From an uncultured Alistipes sp. (GTDB lineage Bacteria; Bacteroidota; Bacteroidia; Bacteroidales; Rikenellaceae), in the NCBI GenBank assembly GCA_900546065.1, contig URBK01000004.1:62001-126000 (forward strand): a stretch of DNA of 64,000 nt, read 5' to 3'. The position numbers were made by a program, and so were the translations under genes. Every line of letters starts with the position of its first letter. Position 1 is the first letter of the stretch. Of the stretch, positions 33,407 to 40,599 are shown piece after piece. The notes under the pieces are model-generated. The model was given only the letters and a program-made list of their open reading frames with translations, did no database searches and was not told the DNA's origin.

Positions 33407-36142
33407 ATGATGTCGGAATTCCTTACATACAGCCTGAGAACGGGCGCCTGCATCGCGGTCTTCTATCTGTTTTTCAAGTTGCTGCTGAGCCGTGAGACTT
33501 TCCATGCCTTCAACCGCGCGCTGGTGTTGGCGGCGACGGCCGTGTCGTTCGTGCTGCCGTTGTGCGTGATAACCGTACAGCGCACGCTCCCCGCCCGGGA
33601 GACGGTCTCAACCTCCGACGAATATCCATATCCCGCGTATGCGGATATCGTTACGCCTGCGGCAGATACTTCAACGGATGCTCCGGCCGGGGGCTCACTC
33701 TCTGCCGCCCGTGTGATGGCCGCGTCGGCGACGCCCCTGCCCGAAGAGACGGTCGCGCCCGAATCCGAAGAGACGGTTATGCCCGAGCCCGAAGGGATGG
33801 TTTCACCCCTGACAGAAGAGGATATATTGTCGGATCACGCATCTGCGGAGAGTGTGGCGGCCGTACAGCCCTCTGTCTCGGAGGCTGTCGAGACGTCGCG
33901 CGGTGTGGAGATACCGTGGCGGCAGATTGGAATCGTGATATATCTGGCCGGGGTTGCGGCCGTTATATTTGTTACGGTGCGCTCGATCGTCGGGCTGCAC
34001 AGACTTATGCGCCGCGGCCGCTGCGAGCGGCTCGATGACGGCACGACGCTCGTGCGCATGGATGAGAATGTCGCACCCATAAGCTGGTGCCGCAATATCG
34101 TGATCTCGGAGCGGGACCTTCGGGAGAACGGCGCGGCGATCCTTGCACACGAACGTGCGCACGTACGTCTGCACCACTCGCTGGACCTGCTGCTGGTCGA
34201 CCTTGCGGGTGCGGTGCAGTGGTTCAACCCCGCGATGTGGCTTTTGCGCCGCGATCTGCGGGCCATACACGAATACGAGGCCGACGCCGCCGTCATTGCC
34301 AGCGGCGTGGATGCCCGAAGCTACCAGTTGCTATTAATAAGGAAAGCTGTCGGCGGGAGGTGGTACTCAATAGCCAACAGCTTTAATCACAGTAAACTTA
34401 AAAACCGTATTACCATGATGTTACGTGAAAAATCGTCGCGGCGGACACGGGCGCGCGCCCTTCTGCTGCTGCCGCTTGCGGGCCTTGCGCTCGGAGCCTT
34501 TGCCAAGACAGTCTATGTCCGTCCGGAGGACAAAGTTACAAAAGAATTTTCGGAAAATCAGCTGTCGGAGACGCAAATTGTATCCGACATGGAGTCTGCT
34601 GCCGGGAGCCGTATCGGGATGCCGCGCGGCGGGGGCGATGATGCCACGGTCGTTGCGGGCGATACGATCCGCCGCGGCGAGATGCCCAAGACCCGCGACT
34701 GGGATTCGCTGTCGGAGCAGGAGCGCGAACGCATAAGAAAGTACTTCGAGAGCGACGAGTGGAAGGCTAGGGCCGAGGAGCTGGAGAAGATGGGCGAATA
34801 CTTCGAGAGCGACGAGTGGAAACAGAAGATGCAGGAGATAGAGGAGTCGGGCAAGAAGATGGAGGAGTATTTCAACAGCGACGAGTGGAAGGCCAATGTC
34901 AAGAAGCTGGAGAATATGGACGAATACTTCAACAGCGACGAGTGGAAACAGAAGATGCAGGAGATAGAGGAGTCGAGCAAGAAGCTGGAGGAGTATTTCA
35001 ACAGCGAGGAGTGGAAGGCCAATGCCCGAGAGATGGAGAAGATGGGCGAATACTTCGAGAGCGACGAGTGGAAGCAGAAGATTCAGGAGATAGAGGATTC
35101 GGGCAAGGAGCTGGAGGAGTATTTCAACAGCGACGAGTGGAAGGAGTACCGGAAGAATCACCCGGATAGCGACACGATACGCCTTAAAGACGGTACGATC
35201 ATTATCAACAACAGCATCGTCAGTGACGGCCGTCCGACGCTCGGCGCGATCCGCACCGAGGACGGGCGTGTGATCATCAGCGACAACTGGGGCGATTCGC
35301 TCTCGCCCGAGGAGCGCGAGCGGCTGAAGGAGTTCTTCGAGAGCGACGAGTGGCAGAAGGCGCAGGCGAAGCTGAAGGAGATGGGTGACTATTTCAGCAG
35401 CGACGACTGGATTGAGAACAGCAAGGAGCTGGAGAAGATAGGCGAATACTTCAACAGCGACGAATGGCGCGAGGCGTGGAAGCATGCCGGGCAGGCGGCC
35501 TCGAGCGGCGACGACGCCTACTTTCAGAGCGACGAGTGGAAGACGATAAAGGGAAAACTCGACGCATGGCGTGCGGTGCGTGCCGGTAAGCAGAGTGCAT
35601 ATATTCAGAAGCAGCAGCAGGATGTTGAGCGCTGGCGTCAGGACCGTATGGAGGCGATAGATTCGTGGCAGCAGGGCCGTATGGATGCGATAGAGTCGAT
35701 GCGCGAGAACCGCATGCAGGCGGCGGAGAGCATGCAGCAGAAGCGCTTGCAGGATGCAGAGGGGAAGCAATATACCCGTGAGGAGCTTGCGGATGCCAAG
35801 AGCGGCATACATCAGGCGGCGTACGAGGCCAAGAAACAGGCTATGGATGAGGCCTACAAGGCCAAGAAGGATGCCCAGCAGACAGCTTTCGAGGCGCGCA
35901 GGGATGCCCAGCAGCAGGCTGCCCGGATGCGGCAGAGCATACAGACCAACATAGCCGACGCGCAGCGTCAGATCGCTGCGGCTCAGGAGGATATACAACA
36001 ATCGGGCGACAATGACCGCCGCATTAAGCGCGAGATGAAGAAGACCCAGCGCGAGATGGATAAGACCCATAAGGAGATGTCTCGTGCGCGTGAGGAGATC
36101 GAGCAGGCACGTTTGGCCGAGCAGCCCTACGCCGGCATATAG
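33407..36142 (+). CDS. M56 (BlaR1-like) membrane metallopeptidase with YFxSDEWK repeats and coiled-coil tail
   Basis: 911 residues, about twice the usual M56 length. Hydrophobic helices lie at about 12-30, 40-60, 180-200 and 347-367. The zinc site is HERAH (248-252), with downstream HEYEAD (288-293) supplying the third ligand. After helix 4 the chain carries eleven Y/F-F-x-S-[DE]-[DE]-W motifs, starting at residues 446, 465, 488, 507, 530, 549, 572, 643, 662, 681 and 705. The first seven alternate 19 and 23 residues (a 42-residue unit). Residues 735-905 are a Gln/Arg/Ala/Glu-rich coiled coil. The BlaR1 sensor (penicillin-binding) domain is absent, so the repeat region presumably senses something else in the envelope. 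Confidence 0.88.
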   Translation: MMSEFLTYSLRTGACIAVFYLFFKLLLSRETFHAFNRALVLAATAVSFVLPLCVITVQRTLPARETVSTSDEYPYPAYADIVTPAADTSTDAPAGGSLSAARVMAASATPLPEETVAPESEETVMPEPEGMVSPLTEEDILSDHASAESVAAVQPSVSEAVETSRGVEIPWRQIGIVIYLAGVAAVIFVTVRSIVGLHRLMRRGRCERLDDGTTLVRMDENVAPISWCRNIVISERDLRENGAAILAHERAHVRLHHSLDLLLVDLAGAVQWFNPAMWLLRRDLRAIHEYEADAAVIASGVDARSYQLLLIRKAVGGRWYSIANSFNHSKLKNRITMMLREKSSRRTRARALLLLPLAGLALGAFAKTVYVRPEDKVTKEFSENQLSETQIVSDMESAAGSRIGMPRGGGDDATVVAGDTIRRGEMPKTRDWDSLSEQERERIRKYFESDEWKARAEELEKMGEYFESDEWKQKMQEIEESGKKMEEYFNSDEWKANVKKLENMDEYFNSDEWKQKMQEIEESSKKLEEYFNSEEWKANAREMEKMGEYFESDEWKQKIQEIEDSGKELEEYFNSDEWKEYRKNHPDSDTIRLKDGTIIINNSIVSDGRPTLGAIRTEDGRVIISDNWGDSLSPEERERLKEFFESDEWQKAQAKLKEMGDYFSSDDWIENSKELEKIGEYFNSDEWREAWKHAGQAASSGDDAYFQSDEWKTIKGKLDAWRAVRAGKQSAYIQKQQQDVERWRQDRMEAIDSWQQGRMDAIESMRENRMQAAESMQQKRLQDAEGKQYTREELADAKSGIHQAAYEAKKQAMDEAYKAKKDAQQTAFEARRDAQQQAARMRQSIQTNIADAQRQIAAAQEDIQQSGDNDRRIKREMKKTQREMDKTHKEMSRAREEIEQARLAEQPYAGI
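34742..35540 (+). repeat. Coding repeats of the YFxSDEWK motif
   Basis: Near-identical 21-24-bp cores (TACTTCGAGAGCGACGAGTG type) recur eleven times within the M56 gene. The first seven, 34742-35145, form a 126-bp (57 + 69) super-repeat. Units are multiples of 3, so copy-number changes would keep the frame. Confidence 0.9.
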
Positions 36143-36149
36143 CCGTTGC

Positions 36150-36227
36150 GGGTGCGGCCTCGATACCAAAAATACCATAAGCATTCAACATATACCCAAG
36201 AGGGGACGGCCGAGCCGCACCCCTTTT
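36150..36227 (+). terminator. Possible terminator after the M56 gene
   Basis: GGGTGCGGC (36150-36158) is complementary to GCCGCACCC (36214-36222), which is followed by CTTTTTG. The 55-nt loop is long, so the call is weak. Confidence 0.4.
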
Positions 36228-36351
36228 TGTGCTTTGCGTGCGTGGTGCGGGCGGAGCGGGAAGGACGGTAAGTTTGCGCGAGGATAACTATACGGTAGCG
36301 TGTGGAGAGGTGTGGCGTGGCCGAAGGTTATGTTTTCTCGAATTTTATGTG

Positions 36352-36359
36352 TAAATTTG
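36352..36359 (+). promoter_or_regulatory. -7 box (TAAATTTG) of prfA
   Basis: TAAATTTG fits TAnnTTTG and lies 36 bp before the prfA ATG; the frame extension upstream to 36300 would include it, favouring the later start. Confidence 0.55.
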
Positions 36360-36395
36360 CGGTGCAAAATCCGAAACTGTAGAAATTACCCGCTT

Positions 36396-37481
36396 ATGGC
36401 AGACAATTCGATACTTACGCGCCTCGACGGCCTCAAGCTCAAATACGAGGAGATGGGACAGAAGCTCACCGACCCCGAGGTTATAGCCGACGTCAAGCAG
36501 TTCGTCCAGCTGAACAAGGAGTACAAGGAGCTGGAGCCCATCATCGAGACATCGGAGCGTTACCGCACGGCGCTGGCCAATCTGGCCGAGGCGAAGGATG
36601 TGCTGGTTAACGACAAGGACGACGAGATGCGCGAGATGGCGCGCGGCGAGATTGCGGAGCTGGAGCCCGCCATCGCCAAGATGGAGGAGCAGATCAAGCT
36701 GCTGCTCATACCGAAGGACCCGCAGGACGAGAAGAATGCCATCATGGAGATCCGCGGCGGCACGGGCGGTGACGAGGCTGCGCTGTTTGCGGGCGACCTG
36801 CTGCGCATGTACACCAAGTATATCGAGTCGAAGGGTTGGAAGTACGAGATAACCTCCTTCTCGGAGGGTGCCGCGGGCGGATACAAGGAGGTCGTGATGA
36901 AGGTGACGGGACAGAACGTCTACGGCACGCTCAAGTACGAGTCGGGCGTTCACCGCGTGCAGCGTGTGCCCCAGACCGAGACTCAGGGCCGTGTCCACAC
37001 CTCGGCGGCATCGGTAGCGGTGCTTCCCGAAGCCGAGGAGTTCGACGTCGAGATCTCGATGAACGATATACGCAAGGATATATTCTGCGCCTCGGGTCCG
37101 GGCGGACAGTCGGTCAACACGACCTACTCGGCCATACGACTGACCCACATACCGACGGGTATCGTCGTGCAGTGTCAGGATCAGAAGTCGCAGTTGAAGA
37201 ACTTCGACAAGGCCTTTGCGGAGCTGCGTACGCGCGTCTTCAACCTCGAGTACTCGAAGTATCTTGACGAGATCGCCTCGAAGCGCAAGACGATGGTCTC
37301 GACGGGTGACCGCTCGGCCAAGATCCGCACCTACAACTATCCTCAGGGACGTATTACCGACCACCGCATAAACTATACGATCTATAACCTCTCGGCCTTC
37401 ATGGACGGCGACATACAGGACTGCATCGACCACCTTATCGTTGCCGAGAACGCCGAGCGCCTGAAGGAGAGCGAGCTTTGA
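36396..37481 (+). CDS. prfA: Peptide chain release factor 1
   Basis: 361 residues from ATG 36396 (MADNSILTRLDGLKLKYEEM), the normal RF1 length. The GGQ catalytic loop is in SGPGGQSVNTTYSAIRLTH, and downstream are the conserved QDQKSQLKN and RIRTYNYPQGR-like segment (KIRTYNYPQGRITDHRIN). It recognises UAA and UAG and hydrolyses peptidyl-tRNA. A terminator follows at 37518-37556. Confidence 0.95.
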   Translation: MADNSILTRLDGLKLKYEEMGQKLTDPEVIADVKQFVQLNKEYKELEPIIETSERYRTALANLAEAKDVLVNDKDDEMREMARGEIAELEPAIAKMEEQIKLLLIPKDPQDEKNAIMEIRGGTGGDEAALFAGDLLRMYTKYIESKGWKYEITSFSEGAAGGYKEVVMKVTGQNVYGTLKYESGVHRVQRVPQTETQGRVHTSAASVAVLPEAEEFDVEISMNDIRKDIFCASGPGGQSVNTTYSAIRLTHIPTGIVVQCQDQKSQLKNFDKAFAELRTRVFNLEYSKYLDEIASKRKTMVSTGDRSAKIRTYNYPQGRITDHRINYTIYNLSAFMDGDIQDCIDHLIVAENAERLKESEL

Positions 37482-37517
37482 TATTCGGGGTGGGGCGTGA
37501 CAAGTCCTTTGTAGTAT

Positions 37518-37556
37518 AGAGCGGCGGAGTCTGAAAAGCTTCGCCGCTCTGTTTTG
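37518..37556 (+). terminator. Terminator after prfA
   Basis: AGAGCGGCG (37518-37526) pairs with CGCCGCTCT (37542-37550), followed by GTTTTG. Confidence 0.8.
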
Positions 37557-37585
37557 TATGTAGCGCAGCCGCTGCGGTACGCATG

Positions 37586-37636
37586 AAAAGCAGATCCGCC
37601 GTACACGTATTTCGCGTGTGCGGCGGATCTGCCTTT
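37586..37636 (-). terminator. Terminator of the sulfide:quinone oxidoreductase gene
   Basis: GCAGATCCGCCGTACACG (37590-37607) pairs with CGTGTGCGGCGGATCTGC (37615-37632), an 18-bp stem with one G-T pair and a 7-nt loop. On the minus strand it is followed by TTTTC. It lies 21 bp after the gene's stop. Confidence 0.9.
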
Positions 37637-37653
37637 ATGACTTGGCTCCGAGG

Positions 37654-39036
37654 TCAGAAGTCGCGTCCCTTGAGCATCATGTGGAAGTAGAATGGCTTGA
37701 GGATATATACCTTGAGTATCCATGCCACCCACTGCTCCTTCGACATGTCGAAGAGCGAGAAGGGGAACGAGATCTTGGGGTTCTTGTCGTAGTCGAACTC
37801 GCACAGCAGCACATGTCCGTAGTCGGTGACTATGGGGCATGCGGCATATCCGTCGTATATGGCCTCGGGGCGGCGTCCCTCCATCGTGGCTATGAGGTTC
37901 TCGACGGCTATGGGTACCTGCTTGCGTACGGCGGCCGAGGTCTTGCTCGTGGGTATGCCGGCGCAGTCGCCCAGCGAGATGATGTTGGGGTATGTCTTGT
38001 GGATGAGGGTCTGCTGGTCGACCATGGCCCAGCCGTCGGCGGCGAGTTTGCCCTCGGTCCAGCTCAGGCCCGACTCGCGCACGAAGTCGGGGGCCGACTG
38101 CGGCGCCATGAAGTGCATGAAGTCGTAATCCTCGGTGAAAGGGGTCGAGGTCTTCTGCCCGTCTACGGTGGTTATACGCTCGAAGTAGGCGCGCTTGGCG
38201 TGGGTGTCGATACCCTTGAGGCGCACTTCGGTCTCGACGGGGATGTTGCGCTCGCGGTAGATCTCCTCGAGGCGGGTGGTGAAGTATGGCACGTCGTAGA
38301 GCTGCGTCTCGGCCGTGTAGTATGTCATGTCGAGACGGTCGGTGGTGCCGTTCTTGCGAGCGTTGTCCCACGAGAGCAGGCATATCTTCTTGGGAGCGCC
38401 GCCGCACTTGTGCTTGGTGTAGGTGTCGCAGAAGATGCCGCGGCCGCCCTTCTCGGCGAACTCCTTCATCGCGGGCCATGTGAGCTGCGCGCCGCGGTGG
38501 TCGTAGATGCTGTGGGCGTTGCCCGCGCCGAGTGTGTCGAGCGAGATACCCTCGACCTTGTCCCAGTTGATCTGTATGCCGGGCACCAGCACAAGATAAT
38601 CGTAATCGAGGATGCCGCTGCGAAGGGTCTCGACGCGGTTCTGTGCGGGGTGTACGAGCGTTACCGAGTCCTTGATCCACTTGACATCGTCGGGCATGCA
38701 CTCATCCTGCGGTTTCCATACGTCGTCGGCGCCGTATACACCTCCGGCAATAAGGGTGAATCCTGGCTGGTAGTACTGACGGTCGCTGGGGTCGATGATG
38801 GTTATGTCGGGGTTCTTGAGCAGGCGCTTGAGGCGTGCTGCCATGCTTATACCCGCTGCGCCGCCGCCGATGATGACTATGCGTCCGCGGGCGTTGCTCT
38901 TGGCGGCGTATGCCTTGTCGGTGCCGAGCATGACGAAGGCGCCGGCTACGGCCATCAACTGAAGAAATTGGGCACGCGTGATGACGCCGTCACGCTCCAT
39001 GCGTTTAAGCTGTTTCTCGAAGTTGAGTTCTGACAT
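37654..39036 (-). CDS. sqr: Sulfide:quinone oxidoreductase (SQOR-like flavoprotein)
   Basis: 460 residues. The FAD-binding motif GGGAAG is at 57-62. Conserved SQR segments are KCGGAPKKI (Cys211), GDCAGIPTSKTSAAV (355-370) and YDGYAACPIVTDYG (Cys400). From memory of human SQOR, these two Cys align with its redox-active Cys pair. The C terminus MMLKGRDF also resembles it. The enzyme oxidises sulfide and passes electrons to quinone at the membrane. The N-terminal 45 residues look like a Tat-type leader (TRAQFLQLMAVAGAFVML) with only one Arg of the twin pair. It has a full promoter upstream. Confidence 0.85.
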   Translation of the reverse strand: MSELNFEKQLKRMERDGVITRAQFLQLMAVAGAFVMLGTDKAYAAKSNARGRIVIIGGGAAGISMAARLKRLLKNPDITIIDPSDRQYYQPGFTLIAGGVYGADDVWKPQDECMPDDVKWIKDSVTLVHPAQNRVETLRSGILDYDYLVLVPGIQINWDKVEGISLDTLGAGNAHSIYDHRGAQLTWPAMKEFAEKGGRGIFCDTYTKHKCGGAPKKICLLSWDNARKNGTTDRLDMTYYTAETQLYDVPYFTTRLEEIYRERNIPVETEVRLKGIDTHAKRAYFERITTVDGQKTSTPFTEDYDFMHFMAPQSAPDFVRESGLSWTEGKLAADGWAMVDQQTLIHKTYPNIISLGDCAGIPTSKTSAAVRKQVPIAVENLIATMEGRRPEAIYDGYAACPIVTDYGHVLLCEFDYDKNPKISFPFSLFDMSKEQWVAWILKVYILKPFYFHMMLKGRDF

Positions 39037-39111
39037 TGTCTTGAATGGGTAGTAAATGTGTTAAATGTAGGAAGCAGCGCTCGACGGAGCCTCTGCAACG
39101 GATGTTGGGGA

Positions 39112-39143
39112 CAAATATACGAAAAGACGGGGGCAGATGCAAA
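39112..39143 (-). promoter_or_regulatory. Promoter of the sulfide:quinone oxidoreductase gene
   Basis: On the minus strand TTTG (39143..39140), 20 bp, then TATATTTG (39119..39112): a full match to the Bacteroidetes -33/-7 pattern, 75 bp before the ATG. Confidence 0.75.
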
Positions 39144-39206
39144 TCGAAAGATCAGGTTTTTCGAGGCTGCAGTCGTCTGAAAGGTCGGTTTTGGGCGGAT
39201 TGATTG

Positions 39207-39235
39207 TTGAAAAGAGTTTTGATTTGTTATATTTG
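39207..39235 (+). promoter_or_regulatory. Promoter of the NigD-like lipoprotein gene
   Basis: TTG (39207-39209), 18 bp, TATATTTG (39228-39235), followed by a 97-bp leader to the ATG at 39333. Confidence 0.65.
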
Positions 39236-39332
39236 TCGCGTCATACGTCGCGGGGTGTCATACCAAATCGGGCGGATTAACCGTTTGTGACGTATGAAGA
39301 TTGAGTGAGAATATCGATAAACAGACCGAAAT

Positions 39333-40049
39333 ATGAAAAGACAGCTTTTTTCCCTATGCCTGCTGATGGCGGCGACCGTTATGTTGGGCTCGTGCACCAA
39401 GAGTAACGAGACCACCTTCATCTATGAGAAACTCTTTACGGCGCGGGTGTTGGATCCCTATACCTGCTATTTTGTCGATGACGACGGCAAAAAATATCTC
39501 TGCCTGACCTCGATGGAGACCATCAACAGCGCTATGAACCGCCCGCTGCTCAACAAGGAGCGTGTCTATGCTCGCATTCTGGGCTCGTCGAAGGCCGTGT
39601 CGGATGAATATGTTTCGGGTTTCGATCTGGGCTGGATGATGCTGCCCGTTTCGGAGAAGATAACGGACATGCCGGCCGACGGCGACACCTCTGCGGCCGG
39701 AGAGGATGCCCTGACGGTTCAGGTTTGCGAACTTGGGGGCGGATATATCAACCTTATGGTCCAGTACTATTCGGACGGGCGGACGGAGCATAAGTTCACG
39801 CTCTACCGTATCGAGGACAAGACGCACCCCGAATACAAGGCAGGCTACGGACTCTACGAGCTGCGGCACGATGCGCGCGGCGACAGCGGCCGCGGCGTCC
39901 TGAGTAACGTCCTCTGCTTCAAGATGGACGCTTCGGAGTATGACAAGGGTGCCATTATCCTCATTCCCGACGGCGAGACGGGCAATACGAAGGTTGAGGT
40001 CGAGGCCAACCGCGACATGCAGCGCGTGGTGGATATAATCAACGAGTAA
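39333..40049 (+). CDS. Lipoprotein, NigD-like
   Basis: 238 residues. The lipobox LGSC (Cys at about residue 21) directs lipid attachment. The exported part is beta-rich with no catalytic motif I recognise. Size, lipobox and the segments YVFVDDDGKKYL-like (YFVDDDGKKYLCLTS) and ERVYARI suggest the NigD-like family of Bacteroidales, whose role is unknown; this assignment is tentative. It is monocistronic between its own promoter and a strong terminator. Confidence 0.6.
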   Translation: MKRQLFSLCLLMAATVMLGSCTKSNETTFIYEKLFTARVLDPYTCYFVDDDGKKYLCLTSMETINSAMNRPLLNKERVYARILGSSKAVSDEYVSGFDLGWMMLPVSEKITDMPADGDTSAAGEDALTVQVCELGGGYINLMVQYYSDGRTEHKFTLYRIEDKTHPEYKAGYGLYELRHDARGDSGRGVLSNVLCFKMDASEYDKGAIILIPDGETGNTKVEVEANRDMQRVVDIINE

Positions 40050-40070
40050 CGTTGGCGTGTCAGCGCGGCG

Positions 40071-40107
40071 GAGTCCGGAATCCTAAGAGGGGGTTCCGGA
40101 CTCTTTT
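40071..40107 (+). terminator. Terminator after the NigD-like lipoprotein gene
   Basis: GAGTCCGGAA (40071-40080) pairs with TTCCGGACTC (40094-40103), followed by TTTTCG. Confidence 0.85.
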
Positions 40108-40226
40108 CGTGTGTGGGTGGATGGAGGTACTGTTTTTGCATGGATACGGATATTGAAGCTGCCATGCCGGCACGAAGGGTCGGATGTGGCCGCGAAGAAG
40201 TGTTTGCATGTAAAAATTTTGTGCCT

Positions 40227-40478
40227 ATGTTTTTCCTTTGGTATCTGCTGATCGGCCTGCTGTCGGGCTGGATCGCAAACATGATCGTACGTGGCGGCGG
40301 CGCCGGACTTCTGGTCAATCTCATCGTGGGACTTATCGGCGGCCTTCTGGGCGGCTGGATCTTCTCATGGTTCGGCATCATCGCCGTCGGGACGATAGGC
40401 AGCATCCTTACCTCGGTCGCGGGTGCCGTTATCCTGCTGTGGATCGCGGCGCTGATACGCCCCGACAAGGGCCATTGA
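40227..40478 (+). CDS. GlsB/YeaQ/YmgE family small membrane protein
   Basis: 83 residues from ATG 40227 (MFFLWYLLIGLLSGWIANMI). Three hydrophobic helices carry the family's Gly zipper pattern: GLLSGWIANMIVRGGGAGLL, then LIVGLIGGLLGGWIF, and a last helix around ILTSVAGAVILLWIA. Known relatives are transglycosylase-associated (YeaQ-type) stress-induced inner-membrane proteins of unknown mechanism. An upstream in-frame extension to 40113 is basic and lacks family similarity, so I chose the later start. Confidence 0.88.
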   Translation: MFFLWYLLIGLLSGWIANMIVRGGGAGLLVNLIVGLIGGLLGGWIFSWFGIIAVGTIGSILTSVAGAVILLWIAALIRPDKGH

Positions 40479-40522
40479 CGACGTCGGCGGCCGTGCGCGG
40501 GTAAAAAGATCCGCCCGGCGAC

Positions 40523-40553
40523 TTGTCTGCGTGCGCCGCTTTGCGTATTTTTG
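40523..40553 (+). promoter_or_regulatory. Promoter of the GH38-like gene
   Basis: TTG (40523-40525), 20 bp, TATTTTTG (40546-40553). Its place, 46 bp before the ATG at 40600, supports that start over the earlier in-frame one at 40531. Confidence 0.65.
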
Positions 40554-40599
40554 GGGTGGCAATGCGGGCACACGTACTGTGTACCCCGCCGCTCCGAAT

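Noticed and set aside
34421..36184. 587-codon open frame on the minus strand opposite the M56 gene
   Set aside because: Its Leu/Val-rich repeats mirror the YFxSDEWK coding repeats; the plus-strand gene has HExxH and helices in family order.
37382..38701. 439-codon minus-strand frame overlapping the sulfide:quinone oxidoreductase gene
   Set aside because: Arg/His-rich shadow of the true frame, running through the terminators and into prfA.
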